The notes beneath the pieces were generated by a model. The model did no database searches, was not told the DNA's origin, and saw nothing but the letters and a program-made list of their open reading frames with translations. Shown in pieces: positions 21,561 through 30,515 of a stretch of DNA of 64,000 bases (the first letter of the stretch is position 1; every line of letters begins with the position of its first letter). The position numbers and the translations under genes were made by a program. The DNA is from Aldrovandia affinis (lineage: Eukaryota > Chordata > Actinopteri > Notacanthiformes > Halosauridae): NCBI GenBank assembly GCA_029706075.1, contig JAINUG010000011.1, positions 3,594,501 through 3,658,500 of the forward strand, in the 5' to 3' direction.

Positions 21561-22688
21561 AGAAATAAGAAGAAAATAGGGAGGAAGAAGAAAGAAAATA
21601 AAGGGAAATGGGTTAAAAAGAAAAAGAATAAATAAATACATTTAATAAGATTTCAATGAAAGAGTTAGGTATTACTGGTGAAGTATTAATTGCGGGCAAT
21701 CTTGAGTAGCAACGTGCACACAAACACATACACACCCACAAAAACAAGCTGTTACCTGAGATAAAAGTCACTGTCCTTGGATTTGTGGTGGGGGGTTAAA
21801 CAATAAAACAGTTTTAATTGGGTAGGGTAGAGTATAAAAAAAATACTATGATGAAAGATCTACCAGAACAAGTCATGTATTCTTCAGCAAAAAGCATAAA
21901 TGTCTGTCTTCTGAGTAAAAAAAAAAAAATGTAATACTGTCTATTTGGAAAGGCCCCCTGCGAGTTGGCAGAAATAGCACATAAACATAATTTTACAGAA
22001 AGCCCCTCACTTGCATTCTTTCAGTTTTCTTATGACTTCCCAAACATGAAGGGGCTTTACAAATAACCATGAGGGTAAGAGGAAGGAATGCAGGGGAACA
22101 CATCAAGCTTCTCGTAAAAAAATATTGGAAATCCTGCAGACACCTCCTCGTTACTGTTGTCTACAGGTGTAGCTTGTTATTATTTCAAAAATATCAGATC
22201 AAGTAATTGATCGGATTAATTAAATAATTAATTAACTATTAATCATTCGGTTGCTTCATTTAGAAACACTCCAAAATAAATATATATCCGAAATAAAATG
22301 AATGGTGATCGTTATTTCGAAATCAAATTACATCCACTTTCTTATATTCTGGACTGTAAGCGTTTACAGTACGTTTCCAAAACATCCTCGTTCTATGCTT
22401 TATTATGGTCACTAAATGTGAAACAAAATGGCTTCCATTTGCATTTGTCCCTCACCGCATCATCTGTTTCCCCACAGGAACCAAGCAGTAGGACCAGTCA
22501 GAGATCTGTCTGCTCACCATGGCCTTGTGAAGGTATGAATCCCAGAGAAAAGGTTATTTTTATATAGGGCCCGGACAGCTTGCTACTGCCCTAAACCAAG
22601 GAACATTTAATAAGCTCTCCTCTCAAGTCATTGAAGAATCACACTCCACCAAGAATCCATTGCTGATTTCTATTTAAAATCTGCTTAT
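21561..22688. other. Non-coding, no recognised gene
   Basis: Purine-rich at 21560-21640 (an A/G tract that may be the L1 tail region), otherwise unassigned. Confidence 0.35.
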
Positions 22689-22946
22689 GGGGCGGCGGAT
22701 AGTGTAGCGGTCTAACGCACCGTATCTTGGCTGGTCTGATACAAGTGTGGCTGCCTATCAGGGACATGGTTCGAAACCCATTTCTGCCAGACCGGCCCTG
22801 GTCGTTAGCCCCAATCGGGGTCGGCATTTGGGTGTCCGCCCCAGGGGGAGGGGGGAGGGTGAGCCAGCCTGAGGTTGTCGAGGAGCAGGTAAGGTGCCCG
22901 TGGTCGGGTTCCATCTCGGAGGAGAGCAAATTTGGTAGTCAATTCT
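22689..22946 (+). mobile_element. tRNA-derived SINE, GGCGGCGGAT type
   Basis: The head GGCGGCGGATAGTGTAGCGG (A box region) and GGTTCGAAACC (B box) mark a tRNA-derived promoter. The body with CCGGCCCTGGTCGTTAGCCC matches the SINE inserted at 29393-29757. The 3' tail is shortened. Confidence 0.8.
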
Positions 22947-22998
22947 TAGTTCAATCCCTTTACTGTTGTTCTGTCTGTATCCCAGCTCATTGACTATC

Positions 22999-23290
22999 AG
23001 AAGCCACACCACCCTGTACCCTTTTCGTGTCAAACTGCTGAAGCTAAGCAGCAACATCACCCTGGATCCTTCTCATGCCAAACTGCTGAAGCCAAGCAGG
23101 CTTGGTTAATATATGAATGGGAGACTCCTGGGAAACTAAGTTGCTGCTGGAAGAAATGTTGGTGGGCCAGTAAAGGGCTCTACCATCTGGACCACATATA
23201 AATCTACTGCCCTAACAGAGTGATGGGGACACTGTGCTGTAGAAACTGCCATCAATCTAATTATGAAAGTCTAGGGGAGTTAATCCCAGG
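22999..23290 (+). mobile_element. 5S rRNA-derived SINE
   Basis: GCCACACCACCCTG, GCTGAAGCTAAGCAG, GGCTTGGTTAATATATGAAT and GGGAGACTCCTGGGAAA follow the order of the 5S rRNA gene internal promoter (A box, C box) and 3' half. The front part (about 23000-23050) is partly duplicated. The body after it, CAGTAAAGGGCTC...GTGATGGGGACACTGTGC, is a known fish SINE body that goes with 5S-type heads. This is a retroposed SINE, not a 5S gene. Confidence 0.75.
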
Positions 23291-23412
23291 ATTTCACACT
23301 CGAATTCCCACAAAACATTGGCTAACCCCCCCTTATAAATTTATGGAAGTCATGGTTCACGACCATGCTGTGTTTGAATGGCTTTGCTTTGTTTCAATTA
23401 TGAATTATTGAA

Positions 23413-23444
23413 ATATTACATTTACATTTGAAGCATTTAGCAGT
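23413..23444 (-). mobile_element. UnaL2-type SINE tail remnant
   Basis: TTACATTTACATTTGAAGCA then TTTAGCAG is the reverse complement of the ...TGCTAAATG...AAATGTAAATG tail seen at 426-460. It ends only about 60 bp upstream of the chemokine promoter elements. Confidence 0.6.
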
Positions 23445-23501
23445 GTTTCAAAATATCTGGACAGAAAGAGACATAGACGATGGAGGAGGGGCAACGGGGG
23501 C

Positions 23502-23513
23502 GAAAGTGAAACT
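23502..23513 (+). promoter_or_regulatory. Interferon-stimulated response element (ISRE)
   Basis: GAAAGTGAAACT is an exact match to the ISRE core GAAANNGAAACT, bound by IRF proteins and ISGF3. It lies 16 bp upstream of a TATA box and 116 bp upstream of the chemokine start codon, which is a normal proximal-promoter position. Confidence 0.75.
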
Positions 23514-23529
23514 TAAGAGTGTGCCATAA

Positions 23530-23537
23530 TATAAAAC
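23530..23537 (+). promoter_or_regulatory. TATA box of the chemokine gene
   Basis: TATAAAAC lies about 93 bp before the ATG. Transcription would be expected to start near 23555-23562, giving a 5' UTR of about 70 nt. Inferred from spacing only. Confidence 0.65.
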
Positions 23538-23629
23538 ACTGCAGCACCACTGAATCCAGAGCAGGGCTGCAGAGAGCAACAGAGAGCATTATCTCATCGT
23601 GTGCGGGAGAAACTGACTCCAGAACAGCT

Positions 23630-23690
23630 ATGGCCTCACGCATCTCTATCTTCTGCCTCTGGCTGTTTTGCCTTTACTGCTGGTCTAGCC
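23630..23690 (+). CDS. ccl19: ccl19-like exon 1 (signal peptide)
   Basis: ATG follows GAACAGCT. Twenty codons (MASRISIFCLWLFCLYCWSS) plus one base precede the donor GTAAGT. No upstream ATG was seen between the expected transcription start and this one. Confidence 0.88.
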
Positions 23691-23712
23691 GTAAGTCATC
23701 TCTTTAACTGTG

Positions 23713-23750
<38 letters not shown>

Positions 23751-23784
23751 CATCCTTATGCATGCGTGTGTGTATGCATGTGTG

Positions 23785-23815
<31 letters not shown>

Positions 23816-26800
23816 AAGCATGCGTATGTGTTTCTTTGTGCATGTTCAAATTTGACAAACTTCAGAATTTAAGTTTTGATGGCTCTTTTCTCGTTGTATG
23901 TTTGATTCAATTTGATTGATTCAGAGCAAGTGTGCCTTTTTAGAAGATTTGAAATCATGTGCTTCTGACCTGACTGGAGTTTACCACAAACACCAGCTCA
24001 GGCTCACTACCTTCGTAAATCTGGCCCTGTGTGCAGATCCTTTATGATTATACTTAATCTGTAATAAAGTGCAATGCATTTTTATTTAAAATATATCACA
24101 TATTGCAAACACACTTACTGCAAAGGTCAAGATAAGATTGTGAGTAAACAAATGAGTGAGTGGTGGAGTGAGTGAGTCAGTGAGTGAGTGAGAGAGTGGG
24201 TGAGTAGGTGAATATGAGAGAGTGAATGAGTGAGTCAGTGAGTGAGTGAGTGAGTCAATGAGTGAGTGTGTGAGTGAGTGATTGGTGAGTATGAATGAGT
24301 GCGTATGAGCCAGTGAGTGAGTGAGTGAGTAGGTGAGTATAAGTGAGTGTGTGTGAATCAGTGAGTGAGAGTGAGTGAATGTGTGTGAGTCAGTGAGTGA
24401 GAGAGTGAATGAGAGCTTATTGCTGTTTGTCTGTGTGCGTGTACGTGCATGTTTTCTCAAGATAAGCGGGATTGTAAAACAAATTCCCAGCTAAGGGGGG
24501 TTTTTCCAGGAGGGTAGAGCTGTATAGCAACCCATATCAAATGCTACAAATGAGGGAAATGGGGCAAAACAGCAAAGTATTGCGGTGAAAATGTCTCAGA
24601 GCAAGGGTCTTTTACAAACACCAGCTCAGGTGTAACTCCACAGATGTGTAGAGAGGCAATGGCCCTACATAAACTACCATAACTGCATTTTACATAATAT
24701 TAATGTGACCTTGAAATTTGAGATCAGAGTAAAAACAAATCTCGCTGTAAAAACAAAATGTTTTAGATGCTTTCACTCTCTTCTTTGTTATTCAGCTGTG
24801 ATTCCATGACAAAGCCAGCAACCGGACTTACCAGAAACAAACAAAAATCAATTCAATCTGACCAGAATTCAATATATTGTATTTCTAGTGTTAAAATATA
24901 TTACACTTCAATAGAAGCTAAGATAAAATAAAATTACCACATGGTGTGTGAAGGTATTTGTTTGTATCAGAATGCCAAAATTTGAAACACACACAGACAC
25001 ATTGTGGGGATTAAATATGTACTTGATTTATTAACTTGATTTATTAACTTACTGACTGAATGACTGATTGATTGGTTATTTGCCTGATTGATGGATTGAT
25101 GAATTGCTTGCTTGCTTGCTTCATTGCTTGTTTGATTGGTTAGCTTGATTCGTTGATTGATTGGCTGACAATCCCTATTACTTAACCCTGTGTCTCCTCT
25201 CAGCGTCTCAGGGAGAGCTGGCTATAGACTGCTGTCTGAAGGTCAGCCGAACTCCGATACCCCAGAGAATCGTCAAAGGCTATGAGGTCCAGACCAGGGG
25301 CCAGGGCTGTGACATCGAGGCTGTCGTGTGAGTACCTTATTGGTCAGGATTTCTCATGCAGTGCATGGATGGCATCCTGATTGGGGTATCCCACTCTGGT
25401 GATGTGCCCTACAGTCCGCATCAAATCCTGCCAGTGCCAGCTGTGGTCGGGTAGTCATCGGGTTGGAGCACAATCATACAATTTGTGTAACTAATCATAC
25501 CGAATGTACGTAAATGATTAAAAGGTTAGCCACAGGAAAGGAGGAAAGGCAATATGGAGGGATGTTTAAAAAAACAAAACTAAGATGAAGGGAACACACA
25601 CAAATCACCATAAAAAAATAAGAGATTGGAGGCCCCTCCAAGTGGCACAACCTGTAAAGACACTTGTCTACATGCAGGTTGCCCAGACCACATTGGGCTC
25701 GAGCCAACAGTCCCATTTGGGGGTGGCGATTGGGGGATGGAAGCCGGCATGAGTTAATCGCATGCAAGCATTCTCTGGATGTCGGAGTTATTGTGGACAG
25801 CTTGAACTCGGGTTCCGTCTCAGAGGCGACGGCTCAATTCGCCTTTGTCACTGCCACTTCTAGAGTTGCAGCGGCAAATGCATTGCATGAGGGAAAAGGA
25901 TAGTTGGCATTGACCAGGGTATAATTGTTCATCAAATTGGGAGAAAAATGGGAAATGCATGAATAAATAAAAAATCCCAACTGTGTCAGTGCCAGCTGTA
26001 TCCGGGAGTCATCAGTTTGAAGCGACTCCACCATGCTATCGAGGGCCTAGCATCTGCCTGCACCCGCTGCATCAACTCTGCCCCATTGACTGCACAGTTA
26101 AAAGAAGCAGCAGCTGTCTTAATGCGTTTCGAGGGACACACAGGCTAAAATCCACCCTCCCGAATCAACGGAGGATGTTGTAGCGGTGGGCCAACAATTA
26201 TGACAGAGAATATCAGATTGAGGGAGTAAAGAAAAATGGAGAATAAAAAGTTGATGGAGAAGCTATATCATGAGGATTGTGACACAGCTGCCAGTCACAG
26301 GGTGGGTGTTTGGGAGCTGTGACAGTTTACCAGTGTAGACATCTCCCTGCAAGGTCAGACGAGAGATTTGTGTGAATAGCCATATGTAAAATGTGTATAT
26401 CTGCATCTCAGGTGTACTGCAGAGGATGTGGAAGGGGTTGTGCCAAAATAAATAATAAATGATAATCAAATGTGTTATGCTTACATTCCAGTTTCACCAC
26501 CAAGCAAAACTTAAAACTGTGTGCTCCAACTGATCCTGGCTGGGTCAAGGAGCTGATGGCCAGTGTGAACGCCAAGCTCAGATGGTGCAAGAAGAGAAAC
26601 TTCCAGGTAGAGTAATCCTGCCATTATTTTAATTGGCTTTAACCGCTATGTAAATGCACTCCTGCTGGTAGGTCAAGGCCCGCTGGAGTGGATTCGAGTC
26701 ATGTGTTTTGATTCCTGTGTGCCTTAATCTCTAAATACTACGCCCACAAACTGCACACAGTTTGAGGTATTTAACAGTCAAACCCGCATGGCGGTTAACC

Positions 26801-27404
26801 ACTAATTACAGGAACAGAGAGGAGAGACATCTGATTTAACATTGATCTTTGAGCATTCCCTTAATTAGCAGATAGTCAGAAAAAGTTTCACCTGGTATGT
26901 ACCACCCCAAAGCAGAGTGAAACTAACGTAAGAACTATTAATACTGTAAACAATATGGAATTGATATTCTGAAGAGGGGAGAGATTAAGACTGTGTCACA
27001 CGCCATGCGACAATCCCTGAACGGGAACAGAGCAGTCTAGACACGGGGTGGAGTTTGCCGGTCTACGGACCGGATTTTTCAATTTATTCACAGAGTTCTC
27101 TTTCCCCGCACGGGCAGAGAACGAGCACCGGGAGGGTAAAATAAAACAAACACAAACATAAACACTTTACCCTCGTTGCCGCGAAGCTTTCGGGTAAACT
27201 AAAACTGAAAATAACAAAACCAAATTAAACAATATAGAACCAGAACTTTTCAGTTGGTTCGATATTTTAACTTTCGTTTTTCTTTCGTTTCCTTCCTTCC
27301 TTCGGGAGGGAGGGGGGGGGGGGTTTCTGTGTCTTTATGAGTGTTTGATGGCAAATATCTCTTTGTCTTCACAGCCTAAGCGGTGCAATGGACTGAAAGT
27401 GTAA
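23630..27404 (+). CDS. ccl19: CC chemokine, CCL19-like (four exons)
   Basis: A secreted chemotactic cytokine; mammalian CCL19 guides CCR7-bearing T cells and dendritic cells. The coding exons 23630-23690, 25204-25327, 26492-26606 and 27375-27404 join in phase to 109 residues, with GT/AG borders throughout. Residues 1 to about 22 form a hydrophobic signal peptide. The CC motif is at residues 30-31, the partner cysteines at 56 and 72, and the extra cysteines 94 and 104 could form a third disulfide. The segments DCCLKVSRTPIPQRIV and AVVFTTKQNLKLCAPTD resemble human CCL19 (DCCL...IP...IV and AVVFTT...LCAP). The four-exon layout and the intron after AVV also fit CCL19, while the long basic CCL21 tail is absent. 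Signs of an interferon-type promoter lie upstream. rusc2 downstream matches human 9p13.3. Some other teleost CCL19/21/25-group name is possible. Confidence 0.88.
23691..25203 (+). other. ccl19-like intron 1 with simple repeats
   Basis: Contains TG-rich microsatellites (23708-23815), a GTGA-type tetranucleotide minisatellite (24148-24420) and degenerate GATT/TTGC repeats (25060-25170). No other gene is seen. Confidence 0.8.
24148..24420 (+). repeat. (GAGT)n imperfect minisatellite
   Basis: About 270 bp of GAGTGAGT units with scattered CAGT and GTGT variants. It stays open on the minus strand as a serine/threonine/histidine/leucine repeat, which is an artefact of the repeat. Confidence 0.9.
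25204..25327 (+). CDS. ccl19: ccl19-like exon 2 (CC motif)
   Basis: Acceptor TCTCAG, donor GTGAGT. It encodes the mature N-terminus, the CC pair and GQGC, and ends two bases into the codon of Val62. Confidence 0.9.
25340..25490 (+). mobile_element. SINE-like repeat fragment, intron 2
   Basis: GCCAGTGCCAGCTGTGGTCG followed by GGTAGTCATCGGGTTGGAGC resembles GTGCCAGCTGTATCCGGGAG at 25990-26030, so two copies of one dispersed repeat flank the SINE at 25625. The family is not identified. Confidence 0.45.
25625..25977 (+). mobile_element. tRNA-derived SINE, GGCCCCT type, intron 2
   Basis: The head GGCCCCTCCAAGTGGCACAA and GGGCTCGAGCC (B-box-like) are followed by GGGGGTGGCGATTG, the body, and the tail CAAATTGGGAGAAAAATGGG. 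The head and GGCGATTG block recur at 55908. The tail is shared with the GGCGGCGGAT-type SINE, which suggests one LINE partner. Confidence 0.7.
25978..26250 (+). mobile_element. Dispersed repeat fragment, intron 2
   Basis: Begins with the GCCAGCTGTATCCGGGAGTC block shared with 25431 and ends near GAGGGAGTAAAGAAAAATGG. It looks retroposed, with an A-rich 3' end. Family unknown. Confidence 0.4.
26492..26606 (+). CDS. ccl19: ccl19-like exon 3 (core beta sheet and helix)
   Basis: Acceptor ATTCCAG, donor GTAGAG (weak but usable). It encodes FTTKQNLKLCAP, the WVKELMASVNAKL C-terminal helix and cysteine 94. Confidence 0.9.
26994..27320 (-). mobile_element. LTR-like fragment in intron 3 (fossil)
   Basis: On the minus strand it contains GTGAATAAATTG (polyadenylation signal) and ends GTGTGACA. 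The end sequence is shared with 17171-17212. No internal genes are present. The other end is unclear near the G-rich run at 27309-27322. Confidence 0.4.
27375..27404 (+). CDS. ccl19: ccl19-like exon 4 (C-terminus)
   Basis: Acceptor CTTCACAG. It encodes PKRCNGLKV and the TAA stop, adding the sixth cysteine. The frame matches the end of exon 3 exactly. Confidence 0.82.
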   Translation, partial: PKRCNGLKV

Positions 27405-28441
27405 CTGAGCAGATCCACTGTGACTCTACAGGGACCACAGACATGCAGTGAAAGAAGCTGTCCTCTACAGGCTGCTGTGGCCCAATATAGAAAATAGATC
27501 AAACTAATGTGATTTTTAATTAAAAAATATATTTTATAAAACACACTTCTCTATTCTTCACAAGGCTGCCTCAATATGAATAATAACCAAGAATAATAAT
27601 AATTGTTGTTGTTGTTGTTTTTGTTGTTATTATTATTGTTGTTATTATTGTGTTATGCTTGAGGGCTGGTTGGATTTTTGTATAAAGATAATTGCAATTA
27701 ATTTCCTGATTATAAACATAAAGTAAATGTACTTATAGCACTACAAAAGTCCCAACTATTAAATCTCACCTCTTACCACATTCATTCTCAGGTTATATAA
27801 CTGATTCCAGGCAATATCACATAAATAATTATGTAGGTTACATCTAATTTGGATTTACAGTGTCAGTGGCTCTGTGTCTGATGAGGATTCACGTTAAGAG
27901 GGGAGATAACACATGCTGTCAATCAGTGAGGCATTTGAACCATTGTGGGGTTTATGAAACCTCTTTCTCCTATTAGAAACATTTCCTCCATTGTGAGGTC
28001 ATCTGATACAGCAGCCAATCACGCTTCACATGTTAACATAATTGTTTTCATCTACACCTGTCAGTTGACAGCCAGCTCTCCAAGTACTGTGGTGGGAAAA
28101 TCCACAACAACTGTGAAAGCATCAGATTACAATATTATAATACTGTGTGCAGCTATCCAGTCTCTTTTCCTCTTTGTAGTCTTTACTTGTTTATTTTACT
28201 TATTCTACTTCCAGGTAAAACAGAGAGTGAAAGGCAAGGTTTACTTTTGGTCTAATTAACCTAATTTTAAAATCTCATATTATTTGCCAGTGCTCAAATC
28301 GGAAAGTCGCGATTCTAAGGTTTCTGTCAATGTTTTTGCCACGTGTGTATGATAAAATCTTGCGACGTTAGAAATAGTAATATATTTTTATTGATGCTCA
28401 GATCGTTGGCAATCCAGTCGACCTCAGGGGGTTAACGACAA
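27405..28441. other. Chemokine 3' UTR and non-coding sequence
   Basis: The 3' UTR probably ends after the ATTAAA at about 27519-27524, since no AATAAA was found close by. A TTG/TTA triplet repeat lies at 27602-27655. The open frame at 27945-28259 has no known domain. Confidence 0.45.
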
Positions 28442-28482
28442 GGTGTACAGGTGTACCTAATAAAGTGGCCACTGAGTGTATG
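28442..28482 (+). mobile_element. Tc1-like inverted repeat remnant
   Basis: AGGTGTACCTAATAAAGTGG then CCACTGAGTGTA is the terminal inverted repeat of a common fish Tc1-like family. No transposase belonging to it is seen nearby. Confidence 0.65.
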
Positions 28483-28942
28483 TATATATATATACTGTAT
28501 ACTGTACACATGTAAGGAATAAGCCACGACAAGGGTTAGGGTTGGAGTGGTTTATTCCGCTTATACCAGGGCTATTTTACAAAAACATTTAAAATATCAA
28601 AAGTATTAAAAATGCATTAAACAAGGTAAGAACAATCAAAGTTGTAAGATCAGTGCCCCAAAATATCATTCCTCATTTGCAAGGGTTCTGGAAGAGGTAA
28701 CCTGTTCAGGTCTACTTGCCAAAAAACATTAAAATGCAAAAGTATTAAAAATGCTAAGAAATCAAAATTAGTTTATTTAGGTTCAGGAAGAGATGAAAGT
28801 GTTCATTACTTGCACAGAGGATGGCAGCAAAAAAAATGGTCAGAAATTAAAATTGTTATTTAGTTTGTATAATAATACAGTATATATTTACACACATGCA
28901 CACACACAAATACATATAAATATATGTATATATATATATATA
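28483..28942. other. Unassigned AT-rich sequence
   Basis: Holds TA repeats (28485-28500 and 28920-28942) and two similar AACATTTAAAATATC / AACATTAAAATGCAA patches. No gene recognised. Confidence 0.35.
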
Positions 28943-30515
28943 CACCGATCACTGCCACAACATTAAAACCACTGACAGGTGAAGTGAATAACATTGATCA
29001 TCTCATTACAATGGCACCTGTCAAGGGGTGGTATATATTAGGCAGCAAGTGAACAGTCAGTTCTTGAAGTTGATGTGTTGGAAGCAGGAAAAATGGGCAA
29101 GCGTAAGGATCTGAGCGACTTTGACAAGGGCCAAATTGTGATGGCTAGACGACTGGGTCAGAGCATCTCCAAAACGGCAGGTCTTGTGGGGTGTTACTGG
29201 TATGCAGTGCCTACCAAAAGTGGTCCAAGGAAGGACAACCGGTGAACCGGCAACAGGGCCATGGGTGCCCAAGGCTCATTGATGCACGTGGGGAGCGAAG
29301 GCTAGCCCGTCTGGTCCAATCCCACAGAAGAGCTACTGTAGCACAAATTGCTGAAAAAGTTCATGCTGGCTATGAGAGAAAGGTGTCAGAACGGGGGCGG
29401 CGGATGGCGTAGCGGTCTAACGTGCCACCCTTTTGTGTGGCGTGCGCTGCCTGTTAGGGTCGTGGTTCCAAACCCGCGTCTCTACCAGACCGGCCCTGGT
29501 CGTCAGCCCCGATCGGAGGCGGCATTTGGCATTCCAGGGCTGGGGGAGGTGAGGGCACAAGGGTGAGGAGAAGGTTAAAGGCTTCCGTGGAAGAATTTCT
29601 GTCTCGGAAGAGGCGGGAACAATCGGCCAGGAATGTGTGTCTCGCTCCCGGAGGACGGGCGGCGGAACTCGTGGGGGTGGGGAATTGAAATAAATAGAGG
29701 GTATAATTGGCAACCAAATTGGGAGGACAAACGGGAATTTTTTTTTTTTATTAAAAAAGAAAGGTGTCAGAACACACAGTGCATCGCAGCTTGCTCCATA
29801 TGGGGTTGCGTAGCCGCAGACCGGTCAGAGTGCCCATGCTGACCCCTGTCCACTGCCGAAAGCACCTACAATGGGCACGTGAGTGTCAGAACTGGACCAT
29901 GGAGCAATGGAAGAAGGTGGGCTGGTCTGATGAATCACGTTTTCTTTTACATCATATGGATGGCCGGGTGTGTGTGCGTCGTTTACCTGGGGAAGAGATG
30001 GCACCAGGATGCACTATGGGAAGAAGGCAAGCCGGCGGAGGCAGTGTGATGCTCTGGGCAATGTTCTGCTGGAAAACCTTGGGTCCTGGCATTCATGTGG
30101 ATGTTACTTTGACACGTACCACCTACCTAAACATTGTTGCAGACCAAGTACACCCCTTCATGGCAACGGTATTCCCTGATGGTAGCAGGATAATGTGCCC
30201 TGCCACACTGCAAAAATTGTTCAGGAATGGTGGCAGGGCAATAGAATGACAAAGAGTTCAAGGTGTTGACTTGGCCTCCAAATTACCCAGATCTCAATCC
30301 AATCGAGCATCTGTGGGATGCGCTGGACCAACAAGTCCGGTCCATGGAGGCATCACCTCGCAACTTACAGGACTTAAAGGATCTGCTGCTACCATCTTGG
30401 TGCCAGATACCACAGGAAACCTTCAGAGGTCTTGTGGAGTCCATGCCTCGAAGGGGCAGAGCTGTTTTGGTGGCACGAGGGGGACCTACACAATAATAGG
30501 CAGGTGGTTTTAATG
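28943..30515 (+). mobile_element. Tc1-like transposon, split by a SINE, right end lost
   Basis: The left end CACCGATCACTGCCACAACA is the inverted repeat of a well-known fish Tc1-like family. The transposase starts at about 29091 ([20 protein letters not shown], helix-turn-helix) and continues after the SINE with VRVPMLTPVHCRKHLQWARE and the first catalytic aspartate in WSDESRFLLHH. Near the end come the [18 protein letters not shown] block with the third catalytic site and ESMPRRGRAVLVARGGPTQ. The segment that should carry the second aspartate (about 30180-30260) is scrambled and the frame changes around it and around 29200. The right inverted repeat stops at TTTTAATGT and joins piggyBac sequence directly. 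Confidence 0.88.
29393..29757 (+). mobile_element. tRNA-derived SINE inserted in the Tc1-like element
   Basis: A 365-bp insert is flanked by the 16-bp direct repeat AGAAAGGTGTCAGAAC (29377-29392 and 29758-29773). The head GGCGGCGGATGGCGTAGCGG and GGTTCCAAACC carry the Pol III boxes, and the 3' end CAAATTGGGAGGACAAACGG leads into a T/A-rich tail. It is the most complete copy of the family also seen at 22689. The long perfect target duplication means it moved after the Tc1-like copy was in place. Confidence 0.9.

Noticed and set aside
22999-23140. 5S rRNA gene
   Set aside because: The order of blocks is rearranged with many changes and it is followed by a SINE body, so it is a 5S-derived SINE.
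24086-24460. Thr/Ser/His/Leu-rich 124-codon open frame
   Set aside because: A direct translation of the GAGT minisatellite in the chemokine intron.
27945-28259. 104-codon open frame after the chemokine
   Set aside because: No domain, no homology I recognise, and no promoter or splice support; it has a hydrophobic stretch but that is common by chance in AT-rich DNA.
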